Shown here in pieces: positions 53,618-59,115 of a DNA stretch of 59,115 bases. The notes under the pieces are model-generated. The model saw only the letters and a list, made by a program, of their open reading frames with translations. It searched no databases and was not told the DNA's origin. The stretch is from contig JAAYAN010000031.1 of NCBI GenBank assembly GCA_012719345.1, forward strand, positions 1-59,115, given 5' to 3'. The stretch is from Ignavibacteria bacterium (GTDB lineage: Bacteria > Bacteroidota > Ignavibacteria > Ignavibacteriales > Melioribacteraceae). A program made the position numbers and the translations under genes. Numbering within the stretch: position 1 is the first letter of the stretch; each line of letters starts with the position of its first letter.

Positions 53618-54238
53618 ATGGCAGATTATGTATTGAATGCTAAAAAAAGAGCCCTTTCAACAAAAGGAGCTTTAACAACTTTACGTAAAGAAGGTAAAGT
53701 ACCAGGAGTTTATTATATCAAAGGTTCAGATACAATTTCCTTAGAAGTGAACGAAACTGCAATTAATGCTTTTGTTTTTACTTCCGAAACTCATATCATA
53801 AAACTGAAAATTGAAGGCGAAAATGATGCTGATTGTATTGTAAAAGATGTTCAATTTGATCCGGTAACAGATAAAGTTGTACACTTCGATTTACAGGGAA
53901 TTAAAACTGACGAGTTAATGCAAGTTGAAATTCCTATTGTTATTAAAGGCAGTTCAGCAGGTGTTAAGGCTGGTGGTAAATTACAGTCCGATGTACACAA
54001 ACTTGAAATATCGGTTCTTCCTATCAATATACCTGAACATATCGAAATAGATATAACAAATTTAAATATTGGTGATGCAATACACGTTAAAGATTTGAAA
54101 TATGAAAAGTTCAAGATTCTGAATCGTCCCGATTTGACCGTTGTAACTGTTGTTGCCCCTCGTGCTGAAGCTGAAGCTTCAGAAGAAGCTGCAAGTGCCG
54201 AACCTGAAGTAATCAAGAAAGGCAAGAAAGAAGAATAA
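53618..54238 (+). CDS. rplY: Ribosomal protein bL25 (general stress protein Ctc type)
   Basis: This 206-residue long-form L25 has the N-terminal 5S-rRNA-binding domain (1-95, 'KRALSTKGALTTLRKEGKVPGVYYI') and the C-terminal TL5-like domain. It ends in an Ala/Glu then Lys-rich tail. A position directly before pth is a conserved arrangement. GGAG precedes the ATG. Confidence 0.95.
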   Translation: MADYVLNAKKRALSTKGALTTLRKEGKVPGVYYIKGSDTISLEVNETAINAFVFTSETHIIKLKIEGENDADCIVKDVQFDPVTDKVVHFDLQGIKTDELMQVEIPIVIKGSSAGVKAGGKLQSDVHKLEISVLPINIPEHIEIDITNLNIGDAIHVKDLKYEKFKILNRPDLTVVTVVAPRAEAEASEEAASAEPEVIKKGKKEE

Positions 54239-54256
54239 AAAGGAGATTGATTTTTT

Positions 54257-54862
54257 TTGCGAGCAGTTTTTGGAATTGGAAATCCTGGCAGCAGGTATGA
54301 AAATACAAGGCACAATGCCGGATTTATAATTCTTGATAGCTTTGCAGGAAAAATAAATCTTGAATTCAGTTTTAAAACAAAAAATTACTATTATTGCAGA
54401 GGAGAACTAAACTCCTCTGTTTTTATTTTAGCAAAACCTGTTACTTATGTAAATTTAAGCGGTATTGCGGCTTTTGAAATTATTAATGAGTATAACATAT
54501 TACCTGAAGATTTACTGGTTGTATACGATGACATTAATCTTGAGACCGGCAGAATCAGATTACGAAAATCGGGCGGCGATGGCGGACATAATGGAATGAA
54601 TTCGATAATTCAACATTTACAGACAGATAACTTTCCACGTCTGCGTTTTGGAATAGGGAATAATTTTAAAGATGGTGAAATGTCCGATTATGTGCTTGGA
54701 ACATTTGATAAAAGCGAAAAGGAAAAAGTAAAAGACAGCTTAAAATATTCCGATTTAATTATTGAGGAATTCGTAAACAGCGGTTATCTTTCTGCATTAA
54801 ATATTTTTAGTAAAATAATGAGTAAAAATACGCCTGACAACGAGAATTTAAAATATTCTTAA
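54257..54862 (+). CDS. pth: Peptidyl-tRNA hydrolase
   Basis: This 201-residue enzyme frees tRNA from peptidyl-tRNAs that drop off the ribosome. Signatures are 'FGIGNPGSRYENTRHNAGF' with catalytic His near residue 19, 'VYDDINLETGRIRLRKSGGDGGHNGMNSI' and 'FPRLRFGIGN'. The start is TTG at 54257 with AGGAG about 11 bases upstream, since no ATG is available there. It follows rplY by 18 bases. Confidence 0.95.
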   Translation: MRAVFGIGNPGSRYENTRHNAGFIILDSFAGKINLEFSFKTKNYYYCRGELNSSVFILAKPVTYVNLSGIAAFEIINEYNILPEDLLVVYDDINLETGRIRLRKSGGDGGHNGMNSIIQHLQTDNFPRLRFGIGNNFKDGEMSDYVLGTFDKSEKEKVKDSLKYSDLIIEEFVNSGYLSALNIFSKIMSKNTPDNENLKYS

Positions 54863-54946
54863 CAATTAATGATTTCTTTTAATAAGATTTAATATTTATA
54901 TTTAAAAGTTATAAAATTTTAAATAAATTGTATTTTTTAAACCCTG

Positions 54947-54970
54947 CTTCCTTTTAATGATAAAAGGGGG
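54947..54970 (+). promoter_or_regulatory. Leader hairpin upstream of rpsF
   Basis: CTTCCTTTT (54947-54955) pairs with AAAAGGGGG (54962-54970), with two G-U pairs, across the loop AATGAT. It ends 23 bases before the rpsF ATG, beside a strong GGGAGG. A role in feedback control by S6 and S18 is possible but unproven. Confidence 0.4.
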
Positions 54971-54993
54971 CCATTAGACCAAAGGGAGGTATA

Positions 54994-55395
54994 ATGAAAA
55001 CTAGCCACTATGAGAGCGTGGTAATTATTAATGCTGCACTCGAAGAATCACAAATCGAAGAAACCATTTCAAAAGCAGAAGAAACCATCAAACTTAATGG
55101 AGGGGAACTTTCTGAAACTGAAAAATGGGGACGCAAACGTTTAGCTTATCCTATACAAAAAGCCAAAAGCGGATATTATGCAATTTTCCGGTTCTCGGCA
55201 CCAACCGATTTAATTTCAAAGCTCGAAAGGTTTTACAGACTGGATGAAAATATCATTCGTTACCTTACGGTTGCACTTGATAAAGTAGCTCTTCAGTATA
55301 TTGCAGATGCAAAATTACGTAAAGATTCTGATGTTGAGCAAATTGTGGGAACTGATAGCGCAAAAGAAACTGAAACTCAAGTAGCTGCTGAATAA
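54994..55395 (+). CDS. rpsF: Ribosomal protein bS6
   Basis: This 133-residue small-subunit protein has 'YESVVIINAALEESQIE' at the start and 'WGRKRLAYPIQKAKSGYYAIFRFSA' in the middle. It binds S18 and central-domain 16S rRNA. A strong GGGAGG site precedes the start. It leads the rpsF-ssb-rpsR-rplI operon. The acidic C-terminal extension is longer than usual. Confidence 0.95.
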   Translation: MKTSHYESVVIINAALEESQIEETISKAEETIKLNGGELSETEKWGRKRLAYPIQKAKSGYYAIFRFSAPTDLISKLERFYRLDENIIRYLTVALDKVALQYIADAKLRKDSDVEQIVGTDSAKETETQVAAE

Positions 55396-55424
55396 TATTA
55401 TTTTAGATCAGATGGAGGAATTCT

Positions 55425-55889
55425 ATGGCCGATTTGAAGATGCCTGAATTAAATCATGTTGTTGTAGCCGGTAATTTAACTAAAGATCCGATTTTTAGAG
55501 AAACTTCTAATAAGACTCCAGTTGTAAATTTTTCTATTGCAGCAAACCGAAGATATAAAGATAGTGCAAATCAATGGCAGGAAGATGTATGCTATGTTGG
55601 CGTTGTTGCTTGGAACAAGCTTGCAGAAAGTTGCAGAGAAAGATTAAAAAAAGGAAGTGCAGTTCTTATTGACGGAGAACTTCAAAGCAGAAGTTGGAAA
55701 ACAGAAGATGGTCATAACCGAACAATCGTTGAAATTAAAGCAAAAAGAATTCAGTTCTTAAATAAGTTTAATAAAAATAATTCCGATTTGGACGATGCAA
55801 GCGTATTTGAAGAAAATGACGAAGCAGAATTTGAAGACAATGCCTTCGATAAGTTTCTTACAGATGAAGAATCGGATTTGATAAAATAG
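55425..55889 (+). CDS. ssb: Single-stranded DNA-binding protein
   Basis: This 154-residue SSB has the OB fold (1-115, '[35 protein letters not shown]'). An acidic C-terminal tail follows, but the tip is 'EESDLIK' instead of the usual DDDIPF. The position between rpsF and rpsR is common. The altered tip may change contacts with repair proteins. Confidence 0.93.
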   Translation: MADLKMPELNHVVVAGNLTKDPIFRETSNKTPVVNFSIAANRRYKDSANQWQEDVCYVGVVAWNKLAESCRERLKKGSAVLIDGELQSRSWKTEDGHNRTIVEIKAKRIQFLNKFNKNNSDLDDASVFEENDEAEFEDNAFDKFLTDEESDLIK

Positions 55890-55899
55890 GAGATTAAAA

Positions 55900-56109
55900 A
55901 TGAAAAATAAAAAAGCCAGAAGAGTAATTGATGGCTATATCGATTACAAAGATGTTAAGATGCTGCAAAAATTCATTACCGATCAAGGTAAAATTATTCC
56001 AAGAAGAATTACAGGTTTAAGCGCAAAACAGCACCGCGAACTTGTTATTGCTATTAAAAGAGCCAGACAGATTGCGATTATGCCATTTGTATCTGAAGCA
56101 ATTAAATAA
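55900..56109 (+). CDS. rpsR: Ribosomal protein bS18
   Basis: This 69-residue S18 has '[50 protein letters not shown]'. It pairs with S6 on the ribosome. The Cys residues of zinc-binding S18 forms are absent, as in the C-minus type. GGAG precedes the ATG. Confidence 0.95.
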   Translation: MKNKKARRVIDGYIDYKDVKMLQKFITDQGKIIPRRITGLSAKQHRELVIAIKRARQIAIMPFVSEAIK

Positions 56110-56123
56110 GGAGTGATAAGAAT

Positions 56124-56567
56124 ATGAAAGTTATTTTGAGAAAGAATTTTGAACAATTAGGAAAAATTGGAGATATTGTTGATGTTAAAGACGGATTTGC
56201 AAATAATTTCCTGATTCCGCGGGCTATTGCTTTTATTGCCACCGAAGGAAATACACGCGCCCTTGAAGAAGAAAAAAAGCAAATGGCAAAAAAATTAACT
56301 AAGGAATTGAATGAAGCTAAAAATTTAGCTGCAGAACTTGAAAAAGTATCTGTTACTATTAATGTTAAGGTTGGCGAAGAAGATAAACTTTTCGGTACGG
56401 TTACTTCCCAAATGGTTTCAGATGCATTAAAAGAAAAGGGTTATGATCTTGATAAACGCAAGATTGACATAACAGATCCTATTAAAGCTCTTGGTATTTA
56501 TAATGTGAATATCAAATTACACCCCGATGTTTCGGCAGTTGTAAAAACTTGGGTTGTAAGAGAATAA
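56124..56567 (+). CDS. rplI: Ribosomal protein bL9
   Basis: This 147-residue L9 has the N-terminal 'MKVILRKNFEQLGKIGDIVDVKDGFANNFLIPRAIA', a long central helix ('ALEEEKKQMAKKLTKELNEAKNL') and a C-terminal domain. It is the last gene of the operon and is followed by a terminator. Confidence 0.96.
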   Translation: MKVILRKNFEQLGKIGDIVDVKDGFANNFLIPRAIAFIATEGNTRALEEEKKQMAKKLTKELNEAKNLAAELEKVSVTINVKVGEEDKLFGTVTSQMVSDALKEKGYDLDKRKIDITDPIKALGIYNVNIKLHPDVSAVVKTWVVRE

Positions 56568-56571
56568 ATTT

Positions 56572-56597
56572 AAGCCGGATTAAACCGGCTTTTTATT
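56572..56597 (+). terminator. Rho-independent terminator of the rpsF-rplI operon
   Basis: AAGCCGG (56572-56578) pairs with CCGGCTT (56585-56591) over the loop ATTAAA, followed by TTTATTT. Confidence 0.9.
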
Positions 56598-56669
56598 TCT
56601 ATTTGAAAATTTTCGGATTTTCTGAATAACTAAATAAAGTATTCCATTAACTAAATTAGAAGCAAGTCC

Positions 56670-58187
56670 ATGAAAGAAGTAAGATTTAGATTATTTATAA
56701 TTGCGCTTATAGTTCTTGGCGGATTATGGGCTTTATACCCTACATATCAGGATTATCAGAATACAAAAGAACTTAAGGAAATAGTTGCTGCTGCAGAAGA
56801 CAGTATTAAAAAAGCAAATCCTAAAATAACTGAAAGAGAACTTCAGGATAACATAAACAGGATTGAAGATAACTTTCTTGTTGGCAACGAAAGTGTAAGA
56901 GAAGCCAGAGATAAAAGGATTAAACTCGGTCTCGATCTTCAAGGCGGAATGTATCTTGTATTGGAAGTAAATACTACAAAACTTCTGGAAAAATTAGCAA
57001 AACAGCCAGATGAAGTTTATAACAAACTTTTAGCTGAAGCTGATGCAGAAGCAAGACAAGGTTCAGAAAATGTATTTTCAATTCTTGCCCGCAAATTGCA
57101 GGAAAACAATATAAGACTAAGCCGGTATTTTGGAAATATAACACAAGAAGATTCTGAAATTATATCTGAAATAGAAGAACAAGAATCGGATGCAGTTAGC
57201 CGTGCTATGGAAATTATCCGAAACAGAGTTGACCAGTACGGAGTTTCGGAACCGATTATCCAAAAACAAGGTTCACGCCGTGTTGTTGTTCAGCTTCCGG
57301 GTGTTTCTAAAGAAGAAGAAGCCAAAAGACTTTTACAAGGAAGAGCTCTTCTGGAATTCAAACTTGTAAAAGATCCTGAATTTGCTTTCCCGGTTGTAGA
57401 TATGATCAACCAGACATTATTAAGTAAAGATTCCACAAAGAATATAGCAGATTCACTACTAGCAAATTTACCGGAAGATCAACAAATAAAAGCAATTCAG
57501 GAAAAGTATCCTTTCTTCTTTTATACAGGAATTGATAGAAGAAACGGAATTGCGGACGGACTTGTTCTGGAGCGTAATAAAGAAATTGTAGAAAATTTGC
57601 TTAAAAAACCGGAAGTTCAAAAAGTAATACCCGAAAACGTAGAGTTTGTTTTCAGCGCAAAAGCTGATAGAAAAGGAGCAGAAGGTCAGTCTGCATATAC
57701 TTTATATCTTGTAAATAAAGCTCCCGAGCTTACCGGCGGAGTGGTTGTAGATGCACAGGCAACCCGCGATCCCGGAACTGGCGAACCGGTTGTTTCGATG
57801 CAGATGAATGCTGAAGGTGCTCTTGAGTGGGCTAGAATTACAGGAGCAAATGTTCAAAAAAGATGTGCTGTAATTCTTGACGGAAAAGTTTATACTGCAC
57901 CTGTGATAAACGAGAAAATACCCTCCGGAAGTTCTCAGATATCAGGAAGTGATTCTTTTGAAGAAGCCAAACTTTTGCAGATTGTATTGAAAGCAGGTGC
58001 ACTTCCTGCTCCAGTTGATATTATAGAAGAAAGAACTGTCGGACCATCATTGGGCGAGGACTCTATCAGATCGGGACTTAATGCTTCGTGGATAGGTTTT
58101 TTGCTTATCGCAATTTTTATGATATTTTATTACAAATTATCCGGTGCTGTTGCCGATATATCGCTTATCTTTAACGTGATTTTTTGA
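56670..58187 (+). CDS. secD: Protein translocase subunit SecD (interrupted before its last membrane helices)
   Basis: The 505-residue reading frame has the N-terminal membrane helix (8-25), the SecD head and P1 base ('GLDLQGGMYLVLEV', 'VSRAMEIIRNRVDQYGVSEPIIQKQGSRRVVVQLPGV'), and 'LTGGVVVDAQATRD'. It then enters the membrane region ('GPSLGEDSIRSGLNASWIGFLLIAIFMIFYYKLSGAVADISLIFNVIF'). It stops at UGA (58185-58187), where SecD normally continues. The missing helices continue in the -1 frame. SecD and SecF use the proton gradient to help SecA export proteins. Confidence 0.9.
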   Translation: MKEVRFRLFIIALIVLGGLWALYPTYQDYQNTKELKEIVAAAEDSIKKANPKITERELQDNINRIEDNFLVGNESVREARDKRIKLGLDLQGGMYLVLEVNTTKLLEKLAKQPDEVYNKLLAEADAEARQGSENVFSILARKLQENNIRLSRYFGNITQEDSEIISEIEEQESDAVSRAMEIIRNRVDQYGVSEPIIQKQGSRRVVVQLPGVSKEEEAKRLLQGRALLEFKLVKDPEFAFPVVDMINQTLLSKDSTKNIADSLLANLPEDQQIKAIQEKYPFFFYTGIDRRNGIADGLVLERNKEIVENLLKKPEVQKVIPENVEFVFSAKADRKGAEGQSAYTLYLVNKAPELTGGVVVDAQATRDPGTGEPVVSMQMNAEGALEWARITGANVQKRCAVILDGKVYTAPVINEKIPSGSSQISGSDSFEEAKLLQIVLKAGALPAPVDIIEERTVGPSLGEDSIRSGLNASWIGFLLIAIFMIFYYKLSGAVADISLIFNVIF

Positions 58188-58189
58188 TG
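58180..58189 (+). other. T6 run with UGA stop and overlapping ATG: possible frameshift or restart
   Basis: The codons ATT TTT TGA (58179-58187) contain six T. A -1 slip on TTT gives Phe-Leu-Met-Ala and joins the two reading frames exactly where SecD continues. The ATG at 58187-58189 also overlaps the stop (TGATG) and could serve for restart. A missing T from a 7-T homopolymer would explain it equally well. Confidence 0.6.
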
Positions 58190-59115
58190 GCGATTTTATC
58201 ATTATTTAATGCAACACTTACTTTGCCGGGTATTGCTGGTATTATTCTAACAATTGGTATGGCTGTGGATGCCAATGTTCTTATTTACGAGAGAATTTAC
58301 GAAGAATATTCAACTGGTAAGACTCTTAAAGCGGCAGTTGACAGCGGATTTAAGAATTCTTATTCGGCTATTTTAGATAGTCAGTTGACTACTTTAGTGA
58401 TGGGAATTATTCTTTACAATTTCGGAAGCGGTCCTATTCAGGGTTTTGCTCTTACACTTATTATTGGTATTGTTACATCTTTATTTGGTGCCTTTTTATT
58501 CACAAAAGTGTTATTCGAAATTATAGTGACAAAAGGATGGAATATTTCAATTGGAAACAGAAAGGGCTGGATTGATTCTATAAATTTCGATTGGATTGCT
58601 AACAGGAAATATTTCTATATTGTTTCCGGTTGTTTAGTATTAATTTCGATTATCAGTTTTACAATCCGCGGATTAGAACTTGGTGTTGACTTCTTAGGCG
58701 GATCTGAAATAGGTATTAAATTCGAAAAACCTGTAGACATTTCGAATATCAGAACACATGTTGGAGAATTCGGATTAAAAAATGCCGAGGTTAAATCTTT
58801 TGGAGGAGACGATGGAGTTTTAATTAAAACAGAACTTCAGGAAATTCCTAAGGATATTTATCCAAAAGTGCTTCTATCTATTGAAGAAGCAATTAAAAAA
58901 GCAGATCCTCAATCTAACCCTATTATTGTAGATTCAACAGGCAACTCGGTTACTTTTGAATTTGCATCTTTTGAAGAAGCTCAGAATATGGCAAATAAAC
59001 TTTTCCAAGATGGTTTTCAATCTGCTCTTGTTTCGTTGGAAAACGATAATAAGCTTGTTCAGATAAGAGTTGGAATTGCCGACTGGATAAAGGAAAATCT
59101 GCGTAAAATGTATAA
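58187..59115 (+). CDS. SecD C-terminal part joined to SecF (partial, runs off the window)
   Basis: An open frame of 309 codons continues to the last base. The first part supplies the missing SecD membrane helices, with 'GIAGIILTIGMAVDANVLIYERIYEEY' and 'GPIQGFALTLIIGIVTSLFGAFLFTKVL'. A SecF portion follows with 'LELGVDFLGGSEIGIKFEKPVDI'. The order fits a SecDF fusion in which the two subunits are one protein. The 3' end is missing. Confidence 0.85.
   Translation, partial: MAILSLFNATLTLPGIAGIILTIGMAVDANVLIYERIYEEYSTGKTLKAAVDSGFKNSYSAILDSQLTTLVMGIILYNFGSGPIQGFALTLIIGIVTSLFGAFLFTKVLFEIIVTKGWNISIGNRKGWIDSINFDWIANRKYFYIVSGCLVLISIISFTIRGLELGVDFLGGSEIGIKFEKPVDISNIRTHVGEFGLKNAEVKSFGGDDGVLIKTELQEIPKDIYPKVLLSIEEAIKKADPQSNPIIVDSTGNSVTFEFASFEEAQNMANKLFQDGFQSALVSLENDNKLVQIRVGIADWIKENLRKMY

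Noticed and set aside
1-59115. CRISPR arrays, tRNA or rRNA genes, prophage or IS elements
   Set aside because: No regularly spaced repeats, cloverleaf sequences, rRNA stretches, transposase or phage structural genes were found on either strand.

Overview
This is AT-rich DNA of a Gram-negative bacterium, most likely from the Ignavibacteria/Chlorobi side of the Bacteroidota superphylum. The evidence is an LpxC-FabZ fusion gene, an outer-membrane lipid A cluster, a secreted protein with an 'SQNYPNPFNP...' type IX secretion sorting domain, split heptose kinase and adenylyltransferase genes, and a SecD-SecF arrangement. No rRNA, tRNA, CRISPR array, prophage or insertion sequence was seen. All intergenic gaps are under about 200 bp.

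Layout. 1-1485: a small accessory segment with two different type II toxin-antitoxin modules (RelB/YafQ-like, then an RHH-like antitoxin with a PIN toxin). 1647-9209: assorted genes, namely a SAM methyltransferase, a TonB-dependent receptor with a structured leader, a membrane-bound AraC regulator, a CGGC protein, a small cupin, a beta-lactamase-fold lipoprotein and a small membrane protein. 9296-27222 (all minus strand): a heterodimeric ABC exporter, serS, leuS, an operon of a giant PEP-synthase-like dikinase and a malic enzyme-phosphotransacetylase hybrid, a T9SS cargo protein, a sugar transferase and an MlaE permease. 27398-29880: ilvE, then a lexA operon with two small uncharacterised proteins. 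30021-51535: a long envelope-biogenesis run (uppS, bamA, two skp-like genes, lpxD, lpxC-fabZ, lpxA, a lipM-like gene, panB, a propeller protein, rfaE1, rfaE2, tamB, rnr, and a metalloprotease-propeller-Omp85 barrel fusion). 51558-59115: fmdB-like, a lipoprotein, prs, rplY, pth, rpsF-ssb-rpsR-rplI, and secD/secF running off the end.

Most unusual points. (1) The malic-enzyme domain at 16919-19168 has lost the catalytic Lys, the metal-binding Glu-Asp pair, the NAD glycine motif and substrate Asn residues, while its phosphotransacetylase half looks intact. It overlaps the gene of a 1682-residue dikinase whose phosphohistidine and ATP-grasp domains are in the order seen in glucan water dikinases. 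Together they look like an undescribed metabolic or regulatory pair. (2) A secreted HExxH protease fused to a TolB-like propeller and an Omp85-type barrel lies two genes after tamB. (3) lexA has a near-perfect promoter with a palindrome inside it unlike the textbook SOS boxes, and is followed by a WYL-like mini-protein and a nuclease-fold-like protein. (4) A dispersed palindromic repeat and a heptamer repeat are both embedded in frame in one T9SS protein gene. (5) secD is interrupted at a T6 run with UGA immediately after it, in a position where a -1 shift restores the SecDF reading frame.
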